Source of the DNA: Terriglobia bacterium | GTDB lineage: Bacteria > Acidobacteriota > Terriglobia > Terriglobales > Acidobacteriaceae | NCBI GenBank assembly: GCA_020073565.1 | Contig: JAIQEY010000016.1 | Coordinates: forward strand, 1 to 64,000 | Length of the DNA: 64,000 bases | Direction of reading: 5' to 3' | Shown here: piece after piece, positions 34,147 through 43,567 of the stretch | Layout of the letters: every line of letters begins with the position of its first letter | Numbering within the stretch: the first letter of the stretch is position 1 | Translations under genes and position numbers: made by a program | The notes under the pieces: generated by a model | Told to the model about the DNA's origin: nothing | The model's database searches: none | What the model saw: only the letters and a program-made list of their open reading frames with translations

Positions 34147-34213
34147 CACTGTCACCCTGAGCGAAGGTCGCCATTCACGAAGTGAGTGGTCACCGTAGTC
34201 GAAGGGCCCCTAC
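34147..34213 (+). repeat. CACCCTGAGCG...GTCGAAGG-type repeat
   Basis: Begins CACTGTCACCCTGAGCGAAG and ends GTAGTCGAAGGGCCCCTAC. Same family as 19011-19071, 34294-34357 and 60538-60606. Confidence 0.8.
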
Positions 34214-34293
34214 TCCGTCTTATGAGTCCCACTGGTCGAGGCGCTCAGCGCCTGCGGAAAGTGATCTCCCTGGACAGATTCTGGAAAAAGTAG

Positions 34294-34357
34294 AGGTCCT
34301 TCGACTATGCAGACGAATTCGCTTCCGCGAATCCGCCTGCCCCGCTCAGGATGACAG
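34294..34357 (-). repeat. CACCCTGAGCG...GTCGAAGG-type repeat, inverted
   Basis: Read on the minus strand it starts CTGTCATCCTGAGCGGGGC and ends with AGTCGAAGGACCT, so it is a reverse-oriented copy facing the one at 34147-34213. Confidence 0.8.
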
Positions 34358-34390
34358 TTTCCATTTATGGCGTGAGACTGCGGACAACCC

Positions 34391-35479
34391 TTAGTGCATC
34401 GCGGCGACGTTGGTGAGATCGTCGTTCAGGTAGCGGCTCATCGCCAGGTCAATAATGGAGCCGATCATCTCGGTGTAAGAAAGGCCGGCGGCCTTGGCGG
34501 CCATCGCAAACTCCTGCCGGCTCGCGAGCCACGGGTTCGGATTCGCTTCAATCACGTAGACATCGCCGTTGGGAGCCAGGCGCATGTCGATGCGCCCATA
34601 GTCGCGGAGCTTGAGCGCCCGGTACGCTGCCAGCGCCGTTTCTGATAGCTTCTTTACCGTCTCTTCGTCAAGGTTTTCCGCGACGTTCGATTTGGTCAGC
34701 TTGTATGCCTCGGTATTTTTTTCGAACTTCACGTCGTAGCTGGCGATTTTCGGCATGCCCTCCGGCAAGCGCGACAGGTCCAGTTCGACGAGCGGCAAGA
34801 CCTGGGTGCGCTCATAGCTGCCGAGGATCCCGGCGTAAATTTCACGGCCTTCAATATATTCCTCGATCAAAGCCGGCGAATCGAATTCATCCTGGATGTA
34901 TTGAATTCGTTCCATCATTTCCTTGACGTTCTTCACGACGGCCCCGGCGTCGATGCCGATCGAACCGTCCTCCCACGACGGCTTCACGATCAGCGGGAAG
35001 GAGATGTCGTGCGCGTGCTCGGTTCGTCCGCGATAGGACGTTGCGAAGAATGGAGTCTTGATCCCGTGAAAAGAGAAAATCTTCTTGGCGACGCCCTTAT
35101 CCTGCGCGAGAAAAATCGAGTGCGGCCCAGCGCCGGTGAAACGCAGGCCGAGCAGATCCAGGTAGGCGACCACGTTCATCTCTTTGGTATCGTCGCCGCC
35201 GAAAGACTCGGTCAGATTAAAGATCAGATCGGCATCGCACTTGGCCAATCCATGCAAGGACTGCGGGCGGCCATCCAGTTCAAAGTAGGAGGGCTCATGT
35301 CCGAGCTTCTGCAGAGCTTCGAAAATCTCCTCGCGGTCGGTCTTTTCCTTTTTCTGCTTCTTAACCACTTTCTTGCGTGTCTTGCGCACGGGAGCGGACT
35401 CTTCTTTTTCCGCCGCTGCGACGGGGTCTTCGTTCCACACGTCATACAGCAATGCGATTTTCAGTTTTGATCCGATCAT
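34391..35479 (-). CDS. ATP-grasp ligase, D-Ala-D-Ala-ligase-like
   Basis: A 362-residue ATP-grasp enzyme with the N-terminal Ddl-like start KIALLYD, a central lysine IVKPSWEDGSIGI and the metal/ATP end motif VIEANPNPWLA. Real D-Ala-D-Ala ligases usually have EVNTxPG there, so this member probably joins other amino acids or peptides. A Lys/Arg-rich insertion at about residues 31-50 (RKTRKKVVKKQKKEKTD) is unusual and may bind nucleic acid or membrane. The gene follows a zinc-metallopeptidase gene by about 87 bp on the same strand, suggesting a peptide-forming and -trimming pair. Cell-wall synthesis by a true Ddl is the alternative but less likely. Confidence 0.8.
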   Translation of the reverse strand: MIGSKLKIALLYDVWNEDPVAAAEKEESAPVRKTRKKVVKKQKKEKTDREEIFEALQKLGHEPSYFELDGRPQSLHGLAKCDADLIFNLTESFGGDDTKEMNVVAYLDLLGLRFTGAGPHSIFLAQDKGVAKKIFSFHGIKTPFFATSYRGRTEHAHDISFPLIVKPSWEDGSIGIDAGAVVKNVKEMMERIQYIQDEFDSPALIEEYIEGREIYAGILGSYERTQVLPLVELDLSRLPEGMPKIASYDVKFEKNTEAYKLTKSNVAENLDEETVKKLSETALAAYRALKLRDYGRIDMRLAPNGDVYVIEANPNPWLASRQEFAMAAKAAGLSYTEMIGSIIDLAMSRYLNDDLTNVAAMH

Positions 35480-35566
35480 AAAGTCTCCAAATCAGGCTCT
35501 CAGCTCTCGGCTCTAGGCCTCTCTGGCTCCGCTGGAAATGAATCGGAAGGCCGGGAGCCTGCCTTT

Positions 35567-36574
35567 CTACGGCTGTATGAACTTTCCTTTCGTCACGTAC
35601 GTCATCACGAGCGCGGTGGCATAGGCCGTGACTTCGGCCAGATGCTCAGCCTCTCGTGCTTTGTCGGCGCGCAGGTCGAGTTCGCCGGCACGCTTCTCGA
35701 TCGTGTCGATCAAGGTTTTGATCAGAGACCGTTGCGCTCCGGTCCATTGCGCTACTTTGTCGGTGACCGCTTTGCGATGCTGATGCAAGAAGTCCCTTGC
35801 GGGCAGCGCGGTTTTGCGACGTTTCGATACTGGGAACAGATCGCGCAGGTCAGTATCGGGCGTCAATTCGGTGACGGCCACTTCTTCGCGCCCGTTCTGG
35901 TGATAGAACTCCGCCACCGTGATTTCCATTTCATCCACGGTAATATCGGTCTGTCCGCGGCGGCGCGGTGGATCACTGTTTCCAAGCGTTCGCGCTAACC
36001 GGTCCAGGTAGTGGAGCTTTTCCAGGGCGCGCCAGCCCCGATAGCGCTTGCGCCAGTTCGAGCGCGGGGTCAGCCAGACGGCAAAGGTTTCCGCGAAATC
36101 CTCGTCGGGGTGCTTTTGGGCATACCATCCGGGCAGATGCCGTACGTAGTCGCGCGAAAATGGAGCCGGCCTGTAGTTCTCGCGATACGGCCGGCGGAAC
36201 GGTCCAAACATCTGCTTCCAGTCCGGCTTGTTGTGCAACTTGTACGCGTACGTGAATGCATGTCCGGCTTCGTGCCGCAAATACATCATGATTTCTCGCG
36301 AGTCTTCCAGGTCGTGCGCTTGCTTCTCCAGTTGCGCCAGTTCCGCATGCGCCAGGTAAAACGGAATCCCGATGATCGGTTCCCCCGACGGGCATCCCCA
36401 CTCGTCCGTCAAGTAACACGCCGGACGGAACTTCGTCAGCCCCTTCGCTTCAAGTTCGCGGTAAAGCTGTTCAACAAAGCGCTCCACCGGCGATCCTTCG
36501 AGCTTAAGCCCGAGATCGCGAATCGGCCGACTCAGAAGTTCCTGATTGCTGTCTGCTTGATCGTGCACAAACAC
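35567..36574 (-). CDS. Putative zinc-binding metallopeptidase
   Basis: A protein of about 335 residues with the zinc signature HEAGH (in MMYLRHEAGHAFTYAY near residue 100) and a later glutamate in DEDFAETFAVWL, the third ligand region. Its N-terminal part PACYLTDEWGCPSGEPIIGIP matches a family of predicted zinc peptidases found in diverse Gram-negative bacteria. No signal peptide is seen, so it is probably cytoplasmic. The ORF extends to 36799, but the first 75 codons look non-coding, so I chose GTG 36574; other starts are possible. It precedes the ATP-grasp gene and likely shares an operon with it. Confidence 0.75.
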   Translation of the reverse strand: MFVHDQADSNQELLSRPIRDLGLKLEGSPVERFVEQLYRELEAKGLTKFRPACYLTDEWGCPSGEPIIGIPFYLAHAELAQLEKQAHDLEDSREIMMYLRHEAGHAFTYAYKLHNKPDWKQMFGPFRRPYRENYRPAPFSRDYVRHLPGWYAQKHPDEDFAETFAVWLTPRSNWRKRYRGWRALEKLHYLDRLARTLGNSDPPRRRGQTDITVDEMEITVAEFYHQNGREEVAVTELTPDTDLRDLFPVSKRRKTALPARDFLHQHRKAVTDKVAQWTGAQRSLIKTLIDTIEKRAGELDLRADKAREAEHLAEVTAYATALVMTYVTKGKFIQP

Positions 36575-36808
36575 TCGCTTGGCGACTGGCCCACAAAAGC
36601 CCGCTTCCTCGTTAGCTATCGTTCTGAGAATGCGACGCGGGGCGGACTTCGAACGCTGCCTGCGGTCAGTCCGCAGCCGCTCACGGACACACAGGCAAGA
36701 GGCAGTCTCTACTATGGTAAACAATAGTCCAGCGCAGGGAGGGCCGGGAAGTGACTGGGGTAATCCCGGGCGCGAGAACATGCTCTCAAACGATGGCATG
36801 CGAAGCGG

Positions 36809-37486
36809 CTACTGCGATGCGCCGGCCGCCTGCTTCTTGTGCAGCCACCGAACCGCGACGTGTGCGACTTCTTTCGGGGTGATCCCACGTTCCTGCCGCC
36901 ACGTTGCCAGCTTGGCATAGTTCTCTTCAAACTCTCGAATCGTTTGTTCGGGAGTCACTGACTTGATACCGTGCCACTCGCGCTGAGTAAGGAACTGGCG
37001 ATAGAGCTCGTCGTTTGGCGTATTCTTGTTGGCCTGAATCTTGCGCCACCATTCTGGATGATCCATGCCAGTGGGCGGCAACGTACTCAGGGAGTGACTG
37101 CTGCCATTGGTGTACCGCGTGACGAATTCAGTCCAGCTGCCGGATTTCGGATGATCGTAGATATGGGCTGCAACATTCGTCTGGGGATGAGCCATCATTC
37201 GGATCAGCACACCCGGTATGGTGTTAACCGTGTATGCGCCAAGGTCCTTGAACCCTTCGCTGCGCAGCGGTGCGGCTTGCTGCTCGACCGCCGCCTGGTT
37301 CGTCCACGCGGGGAATTCAGTCTTCAGAAGCGAGACCTGTCCGGGAACGCGGGTCAACGCGCGCTTGCCAACTTCCGACAGCACAGCCTGACCAGCCCCA
37401 CGAATGATGAGTTGTGCCCCTACTCTCTTCAGAATATAGATCGCGGCCCAAGCGATGATGAGCGCCAACAGGATGGTCATGTTCAT
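36809..37486 (-). CDS. Membrane-anchored protein of unknown function
   Basis: A protein of 225 residues from the ATG at 37486, which has GGGGGAG 8 nt upstream. It has an N-terminal membrane helix (MTILLALIIAWAAIYILKRV) and a mostly soluble remainder with a Trp-rich motif MDHPEWWRKIQ and the helical C-terminus GITPKEVAHVAVRWLHKKQ. I do not recognise it. It lies upstream of the metallopeptidase and ATP-grasp genes on the same strand, so it may be the first gene of that unit, though a 234-bp gap separates it. Confidence 0.65.
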   Translation of the reverse strand: MNMTILLALIIAWAAIYILKRVGAQLIIRGAGQAVLSEVGKRALTRVPGQVSLLKTEFPAWTNQAAVEQQAAPLRSEGFKDLGAYTVNTIPGVLIRMMAHPQTNVAAHIYDHPKSGSWTEFVTRYTNGSSHSLSTLPPTGMDHPEWWRKIQANKNTPNDELYRQFLTQREWHGIKSVTPEQTIREFEENYAKLATWRQERGITPKEVAHVAVRWLHKKQAAGASQ

Positions 37487-37734
37487 GGACGAATCTCCCC
37501 CGCCCCACTTCTTCCATTGCAGCACTAGTCGGGCGGGGGGAGGTAGGTTACCGGGGTCATGCGGAGCCCCCAGTTACGGCCAGGGGTACGCCTGATCAAC
37601 CCGTCTGCGCAAAGACAAGGATGAGCCGTTCCTGTACTCTAGTACGCGTTCCCTGGTGGGGGAGAACTCTTCAGTTCGAACATCCTCAAACGGTGGAAGT
37701 GGTTCTAGACTACAATTTCAGCGGAGTTTACCCC

Positions 37735-38784
37735 ATGGCTACTACAGAAACTGTCCAGATCTCGCACACCCAGGCGCAAGGCGCACAACAACTCATGCAG
37801 ATGGCGAGCGGCTTCATTTTCACCGCCTCGCTGTACCCGATCGCAAAGCTGAAAATTGCCGACCTGCTGGCGGACGGTCCCTTGCCGGTGACGGAGCTGG
37901 CGCAAAAGACGGGCAGCAACGCCGACGCGCTCTACCGCGTGCTGCGCCTGCTGGCCAGCGCCGGAGTGTTTGCGGAGTCGGCCGGCAAGGTGTTTGCGCT
38001 TACTCCCGTGTCGGACTGCCTGCGCGCCGATGCGCCCGGCTCAATGCGCGACATGGTGATATGGATGGGGAATCGCTTCCACTTCAAGGTCTGGTCCGAG
38101 ATGTCCTACTCGATCGAGACCGGCCAGCCGGCGGTGGAGCACGTCTATGGCATGCGCGCGTTTGAAGCAATTTTCGGTGATCCCGAGATCGCGTACGACT
38201 TCAACATGGCCATGACCTCCTTCAGCCGGAAGATCGCCCCAGCCTTGCTGGACGCCTACGACTTCTCTGGCATCGGCACGCTGATGGACGTGGCGGGCGG
38301 ACACGGCGCGATTCTGTGCGAAGTCCTCAGCCGCTATCCCGGGATGAAAGGCATTCTCTTTGACATGACGAACGTCATCGAAGAAGCCACGTGCCACATC
38401 TGCTCGCTGAAGATGGACCAGCGCTGCGAGACCGTGACGGGAAACTTCTTCGACGAGATTCCAGCCGGCGCCGATGCCTACTACATGCAACACATCATCC
38501 ACGACTGGGCGGACGAGCCGGCGCTGAAGATTTTGGCGAATTGCCGGCGCGCGTTAGAAGGAGTGAAAGATGGGCGGCTGCTGGTGGTCGATTCCGTGGT
38601 ACCCGAAACCTCCGAGCCACACTTCAGCAAGATTCTCGACCTCGAGATGCTGCTGATGCCCGGCGGCCGCGAGCGCACCGAAGGCGAATGGCGGGAGTTG
38701 TTCGCAAAGGCCGGATTCGAGATCACGCGGATTGTACCGATGCAGGCGGCGGAGAGCGTGATTGAGGCGCGGGTGCGGTCGTAA
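37735..38784 (+). CDS. SAM-dependent O-methyltransferase (CrtF/ASMT-like)
   Basis: A 349-residue class I methyltransferase. The N-terminal winged-helix dimerisation domain (about 15-100; LLADGPLPVTELAQKTGSNAD) and the catalytic domain with LMDVAGGHGAILCEVL (SAM-binding GxGxG-like) and MQHIIHDWADEPALKIL (catalytic His/Asp) match plant-type O-methyltransferases and the bacterial hydroxyneurosporene methyltransferase group. It methylates a hydroxyl on an aromatic, carotenoid or polyketide. The start ATG 37735 has GGAG 8 nt upstream; the longer ORF from 37621 does not. It stands alone, without other pathway genes. Confidence 0.85.
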   Translation: MATTETVQISHTQAQGAQQLMQMASGFIFTASLYPIAKLKIADLLADGPLPVTELAQKTGSNADALYRVLRLLASAGVFAESAGKVFALTPVSDCLRADAPGSMRDMVIWMGNRFHFKVWSEMSYSIETGQPAVEHVYGMRAFEAIFGDPEIAYDFNMAMTSFSRKIAPALLDAYDFSGIGTLMDVAGGHGAILCEVLSRYPGMKGILFDMTNVIEEATCHICSLKMDQRCETVTGNFFDEIPAGADAYYMQHIIHDWADEPALKILANCRRALEGVKDGRLLVVDSVVPETSEPHFSKILDLEMLLMPGGRERTEGEWRELFAKAGFEITRIVPMQAAESVIEARVRS

Positions 38785-38945
38785 CAGAGTGGCCACGTCC
38801 ACCGGACCGCTGGGGTATGAGCTACCCCTCTGTACCACTCATCGAAAATCTGAGTTGTAACGACCCGCTGATGTCCCGGCGGTGATCTTCCACTGCCTAT
38901 CGGGGGCAGCAATCTCCGCTTGTGCTTCCACAACTCCGTGCGCTA

Positions 38946-40487
38946 ATGTCGCTGCTTATGAGATCGCATCTTCGCGAGAAGACGGGGAGAAACGACCCAT
39001 GCCCCTGCGGCAGCGGTAAGAAGCACAAGCATTGCTGCCTTGATTCACAGCCGCTTTCCGATGAAAGCCTCTGGAGGCGGCACCACGAAGCCTCCGCGCA
39101 ACTCACACGGGAATTGATGCGCTTTGCCGATCGCAACTTTGGCGACGACATCGAAGACGCGTGGTGCGACTTCAATATGGACAATTTTCCGCCGCCGCCC
39201 GATTCAAGCGAAAATCAGATTTTCATGCCTTACTTTCTCTATCTCTGGGACCCGGAACGGCCTGTCCCCAAAAGACAGCCTGGGGAAGCGGGTGCGGTTG
39301 TGAGGGAGTTCATGCAGGCGAAAGCGCAACTGCTCTCCGATCTGGACCGCCAATTCCTGAAGCAAGCCATTTCCCAGCCGCTCAGTTTTTACGAGGTGGT
39401 GTGGTGCAAGCCAGGAGAGCGCATGGCGTTGCACGACGTCCTTCTGGGTCAGGACACCCAGGTGATCGAGCACGCTGCTACACAGATGGTGCGGGAAGGG
39501 GACCTCCTCTATGCACAGATCTGGCATGAGCCTGCGCCCGCGGTTATGGGCTTTTCAGCTCCGCTTGCTATTCCGCCCCGGTGGAAAGCAGATGTTATTG
39601 CCCTCCGCAAAAAATTGCGCAGAAAAATCGCGCGCAAGAAGCGGGGCCTGACTGCGGAGGATTTGGTCCACTATGAGGATGATGTGCGGGAAGTATATCT
39701 CGAAATCCGCGTTGCGCTGCACACTCCGCCGCGTTTGGAAAACACTGACGGCGACCCGCTTGTGTTCCACACACTCACTTTTCAGATCGGCTCGGCAGCG
39801 GTGGCTTTTGAGGCCCTAGCGCCGCTTGCCTGGGGATTTTCGAAAGAGGATCTGCTTGACAAGGCCAAACTCGATGAGCACGAAGCGATTCGAGCTGTGA
39901 CATTTGACTGGATCAAGAAGGGCAACCGCAAGCACAAGTCGTGGGACAACACGATCATGGGACACATCAGGATTTCGGGCAACACACTGACGGCGGACGT
40001 GAATTCGAAAGAACGCGCCGAGAAACTGCGCAGCGAAATCGAAAAACGGCTCGGGATCTTAGCGAGCCACCGGAACACGACGGCACAAAGTCCCGAAGAG
40101 CTGCGAAAGAATTGCCCGCCGGAGAAGGCTCGGAGTGACGGCGATGGCAATGGCCTGCTGCGCGATCCTGAGGCGAGGCAGTATTTCCAGGAGGTTGTGC
40201 AGAAGCAAGTCGAAGGGTGGATTCACGAGAAGGTCCCAATTCTCGGCGGGAAGACGCCATTGCAGGCCGTGTGCGATCCGGATGGACGGGAAATCGTCGA
40301 GTCCCTGCTGCGCGACTGGGAGCGGCGCTTCGAAAAGGGACGACTTACCTGGAGACATCCGTCCGAATATCAGCGCCGTCCGGCGGTTGCTGAACTTAGA
40401 GCCAGTGGTGAACTAACGCCGGGACCGCATGCCCATTCATTCGCTCGATGGAGGGACGGGCGCCTCGCCCGTCCGGCCGGGCGGTAG
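38946..40487 (+). CDS. SEC-C motif protein of unknown function
   Basis: A protein of about 513 residues (start ATG 38946, or GTG 38922 or ATG 38958). An N-terminal SEC-C zinc motif GRNDPCPCGSGKKHKHCC lies at about residues 14-31, the same module that ends SecA. The remaining 480 residues are alpha/beta with a helical IRISGNTLTADVNSKERAEK segment and do not match a family I know. The last residues (RDGRLARPAGR) are encoded by a GGGACGGGCG...GTCC palindrome, so the C-terminus was probably reshaped by a repeat. Its role is unknown. Confidence 0.75.
   Translation: MSLLMRSHLREKTGRNDPCPCGSGKKHKHCCLDSQPLSDESLWRRHHEASAQLTRELMRFADRNFGDDIEDAWCDFNMDNFPPPPDSSENQIFMPYFLYLWDPERPVPKRQPGEAGAVVREFMQAKAQLLSDLDRQFLKQAISQPLSFYEVVWCKPGERMALHDVLLGQDTQVIEHAATQMVREGDLLYAQIWHEPAPAVMGFSAPLAIPPRWKADVIALRKKLRRKIARKKRGLTAEDLVHYEDDVREVYLEIRVALHTPPRLENTDGDPLVFHTLTFQIGSAAVAFEALAPLAWGFSKEDLLDKAKLDEHEAIRAVTFDWIKKGNRKHKSWDNTIMGHIRISGNTLTADVNSKERAEKLRSEIEKRLGILASHRNTTAQSPEELRKNCPPEKARSDGDGNGLLRDPEARQYFQEVVQKQVEGWIHEKVPILGGKTPLQAVCDPDGREIVESLLRDWERRFEKGRLTWRHPSEYQRRPAVAELRASGELTPGPHAHSFARWRDGRLARPAGR
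40453..40474. repeat. GGGACGGGCG...CGCCCGTCC palindrome
   Basis: GGGACGGGCGCCTCGCCCGT plus CC is a near-perfect palindrome, inside the last codons of the SEC-C gene. Copies occur at 43381-43402 and 60624-60644. Confidence 0.75.
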
Positions 40488-40543
40488 CCCCCCGGCGCTC
40501 CACTAGCGCGAGCAAGAGTGCCCGCCCCACACAAACTCAAACC

Positions 40544-43330
40544 CTACTGTAGCAGCGTCCCCCCGTTCCCGTTCTCGTCTTCTGGCGGGATCACCACTGC
40601 CGCAGCTACGCGGTCACCAGGTTCGAGTTGCAGGAGGCGGACGCCCTGGGTGGACCGTCCGCACTCGCGGATTTGCTTTGATTCGGTGCGGATGATCTTG
40701 CCGTACTGGCTGATCAGCATCACCTCAGATTTCTCCGTCACCTGCGAGATCCCGACGACCTTGCCGTTGCGCTCCGTGGTCTTCACGTTGATTACGCCCT
40801 TGCCGCCGCGGTTCGTGAGGCGATAGTCGTCGGCGGGCGTGCGCTTGCCGTACCCGTTCTCGGTGACGGAGAGGATGAGCGATCCTTTCTCCGGGATCAA
40901 GTCCGCAATCTCGGGAGCGAGATCGTCCTTGCTCTTTTCGACGACCGCCTTCGCCTCCGGCTTGATGGTGGTAGCCATGCCGACGATGTAGTCTTTTTCG
41001 CCCAGGTTCATGCCGCGTACGCCGGTGGCGTTGCGTCCCATGGAGCGCACATCGTTCTCGTCGAAGCGGATCGCCTGGCCATCGTGCGAGGCGAGGAAAA
41101 CGATCTGGTTGCCGTCGGTCAGCGACGCCGCGACAAGTTCGTCGCCTGGTTCGATATTGATGGCGATGATGCCGCGCGACATCACGTGCGAGAAATCTTT
41201 CACCTCAGTCTTCTTCACCGTGCCATTGCGGGTGGCAAAGAAAACGTACCGCCCTTCTTCTTCCAGGTCACGCACGGCGAGCATGGTGCGCACCGTTTCG
41301 CCCGGCTGCAACGCGACCAGGTTGCCCACGTGCTTGCCCCTGCCGGCAGCGCTCACGTCGGGAATTTCGTACACCTTCAGCCAGTACACGCGTCCGGTGT
41401 TGGTGAAGATCAGGATGTAGGCGTGGGTCGAGGGGATGAACAGATGCTCGACGAAGTCCTCGTCGCGCGTCTTCATGCCGGTGCGTCCAGTGCCGCCGCG
41501 CCGCTGCATGCGGTAAGTCGAGATCGGTGTGCGCTTCATGTAGCCGGAGTGGCTGACCGTAACCGCCACCTGCTCGTCGGCGATCAGGTCCTCCAGCATG
41601 ATCTCTGCGGCTTCGTCTTCGATCACCGTGCGGCGCTCGTCACCGTACTGTTTCTTTACTTCTTCCAGTTCCTTGATGATCACGCCGCGCAGCTTCTTTT
41701 CCGAGCCCAGGATCGCTTCGTACTCGGCGATCCGCTCGCGAACCTGTGTCAGTTCCTTAGCAATCTCGTCAACGGAAAGCTGAGTCAGACGGTAGAGTTG
41801 AAGGTCTAGAATGGCGTCGATCTGCCGGTGCGTGAGGCCCCCTGCAGCATCGATACTGTTCAGCAAATCTTGCGAGCTGGGCTTCCAGAACTGCGGATTG
41901 TCGACAGCTATCACAAACCCCGCAGGATCCTTGACGAGTTTAGTTCCAGGATAGCGCTTCGCATACTGCTCCAACTCTGTATCCTTGACCGCATTTCTGC
42001 CTGTTCCTCGTGTAATCGTTACGCGTTTGCTGCGGCTCCAATTCCACAGATTTTCGTGCGCCTCAGCGCGCGAGCCGCTGGCCCGGATAAGCAAAACCAG
42101 GTGCTCGATATTGTCAATCCCGAACTTAAATCCCTCTAGAATCTCTTCACGTTCTTTGGCTTTCGACAGCAGGTAGGCGGTGCGGCGGCGAACCACATCG
42201 ACGCGATGGTCGATGAAGTGCTGGATCGCCTGCACCAGGCCCATTTCCTTCGGCTGACCGTTGACCACGGCCAACAGAATCATACTGAAGCCCTCCTGCA
42301 TCGAGGTGTGCTTGAAGAGCTGGTTGAGCACGATCTGCGGTTCCGCGCCGCGCTTCAGCTCGATCACGATGCGCATGCCGTCGCGATCGCTTTCGTCCCG
42401 GATGTCGGAGATGTCGTCAATCGTCTTTTCGTTGACCAGGTCGGCGATGCGCTCGATCAGGCGCGCCTTGTTCACCTGATACGGAATCTCGGTGACGATG
42501 ATCGCCTGCTTGTCTTTGGTGACGTTCTCAATCGCCGCCCGGGCGCGCATCATGAAGCGCCCACGGCCATTCCGGTAAGCCTCGAAGATTCCCGCCCGCC
42601 CGTGGATGATTCCGGCAGTCGGGAAATCCGGCCCCTGCACGTACTTCAGAATCTCCGCCAGTTGCGCCGACGGATTGTTCACCAGCGTGATCGTGGCATT
42701 CACGATTTCGGTGAGGTTATGGGGCGGAATCTTCGTGGCCATGCCAACCGCAATTCCGTCGGAACCATTCACCAGCAGGTTCGGATAACGCGCGGGAAGA
42801 ACGGCCGGCTGCGTTTCCGTGCCGTCATAGTTCGGATAGAAGTCAACCGCTTCCTTGTCCAGATCTTCCAGCAGCGCAGTCGAAACGCGTGCCAGCCGGG
42901 CTTCGGTGTAACGATCGGCCGCCGGGGGATCTCCATCGACCGAACCGAAGTTGCCCTGACCATCCACCAGCGGCGCGCGCATGGCGAACGGCTGCGCCAG
43001 CCGGACCAACGCGTCATAGACAGCGAGGTTCCCGTGCGGATGGTACTTGCCCATCACGTCGCCGACGATGCGGGCGCATTTGCGCGTGGGCCGTCCCGGA
43101 GCCAGCCCCATCTGCTGCATTGTGTAAAGAATGCGTCGATGCACGGGCTTCAGGCCGTCGCGCACATCGGGAAGCGCGCGTCCGATGATGACCGACAGCG
43201 AATAGTCGAGATACGACTTGCGCATCTCGTCTTCGATATTGACGGGCTGAATGTTGGCAGCGCCCGGACCTGGTCCGTCGCCGCCGGGAGGAGGTGTCAG
43301 TGGAAGTTCAGGATTTTGATCGTCGGCCAT
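40544..43330 (-). CDS. gyrA: DNA gyrase subunit A
   Basis: GyrA cleaves and religates DNA to introduce supercoils. The 928-residue protein has the catalytic tyrosine in ADRYTEARL (residue 141) and the GyrA-box [10 protein letters not shown] in the C-terminal wrapping domain, which distinguishes it from ParC. It is longer than E. coli GyrA, with an insertion around residues 400-470 ([16 protein letters not shown] onward). In the quinolone-determining region the sequence is [14 protein letters not shown] (residues 97-110), so the positions equal to E. coli Asp82 and Ser83 are Asn and Leu; the Asp87 equivalent is kept. This may give natural quinolone tolerance. Confidence 0.97.
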   Translation of the reverse strand: MADDQNPELPLTPPPGGDGPGPGAANIQPVNIEDEMRKSYLDYSLSVIIGRALPDVRDGLKPVHRRILYTMQQMGLAPGRPTRKCARIVGDVMGKYHPHGNLAVYDALVRLAQPFAMRAPLVDGQGNFGSVDGDPPAADRYTEARLARVSTALLEDLDKEAVDFYPNYDGTETQPAVLPARYPNLLVNGSDGIAVGMATKIPPHNLTEIVNATITLVNNPSAQLAEILKYVQGPDFPTAGIIHGRAGIFEAYRNGRGRFMMRARAAIENVTKDKQAIIVTEIPYQVNKARLIERIADLVNEKTIDDISDIRDESDRDGMRIVIELKRGAEPQIVLNQLFKHTSMQEGFSMILLAVVNGQPKEMGLVQAIQHFIDHRVDVVRRRTAYLLSKAKEREEILEGFKFGIDNIEHLVLLIRASGSRAEAHENLWNWSRSKRVTITRGTGRNAVKDTELEQYAKRYPGTKLVKDPAGFVIAVDNPQFWKPSSQDLLNSIDAAGGLTHRQIDAILDLQLYRLTQLSVDEIAKELTQVRERIAEYEAILGSEKKLRGVIIKELEEVKKQYGDERRTVIEDEAAEIMLEDLIADEQVAVTVSHSGYMKRTPISTYRMQRRGGTGRTGMKTRDEDFVEHLFIPSTHAYILIFTNTGRVYWLKVYEIPDVSAAGRGKHVGNLVALQPGETVRTMLAVRDLEEEGRYVFFATRNGTVKKTEVKDFSHVMSRGIIAINIEPGDELVAASLTDGNQIVFLASHDGQAIRFDENDVRSMGRNATGVRGMNLGEKDYIVGMATTIKPEAKAVVEKSKDDLAPEIADLIPEKGSLILSVTENGYGKRTPADDYRLTNRGGKGVINVKTTERNGKVVGISQVTEKSEVMLISQYGKIIRTESKQIRECGRSTQGVRLLQLEPGDRVAAAVVIPPEDENGNGGTLLQ

Positions 43331-43334
43331 GAAA

Positions 43335-43371
43335 GTCAGTTCTCAGTTCTCAGTTGCCAGTTCTCAGTCAG
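43335..43371. repeat. AGTTCTCAGTTCTCAG repeat upstream of gyrA
   Basis: Tandem CAGTTCT/CAGTTGC units immediately upstream of the gyrA start. The same unit follows ftsH at 23864-23890. Confidence 0.65.
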
Positions 43372-43380
43372 CCATGTGTG

Positions 43381-43402
43381 GGGACGGGCGACTCGCCCGT
43401 CC
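43381..43402. repeat. GGGACGGGCGACTCGCCCGTCC palindrome
   Basis: Perfect palindrome apart from the central two bases, in the gyrA upstream gap. The same family is at 40453-40474 and 60624-60644. Confidence 0.75.
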
Positions 43403-43407
43403 ACGTA

Positions 43408-43430
43408 GGGACAGCCGCCGTCGGCTGTCC
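43408..43430. repeat. GGGACAGCCG...CGGCTGTCC palindrome
   Basis: A second, different palindrome directly following the first. Together they make a paired hairpin region between gyrA and the metallophosphoesterase gene. Confidence 0.65.
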
Positions 43431-43567
43431 AGCGGAGCGAAGCTCCCGCTCGTGTCGCGGTCTAAAATGTCGCTAAGTCGTTGCATTTACAGGTGCTTAC
43501 TCGGCTAGCTTTACCCGTAAATTATACCACGTTTGGAGCTTTTCAGGCGGGTGTGAGGGTTATCGTT

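Larger units (their letters stand above)
34089..34390. other. Intergenic region made largely of dispersed repeats
   Basis: No gene is seen. It contains two oppositely oriented copies of the CACCCTGAGCG...GTCGAAGG repeat (34147-34213 and 34294-34357) that can pair as an inverted pair. Confidence 0.7.
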
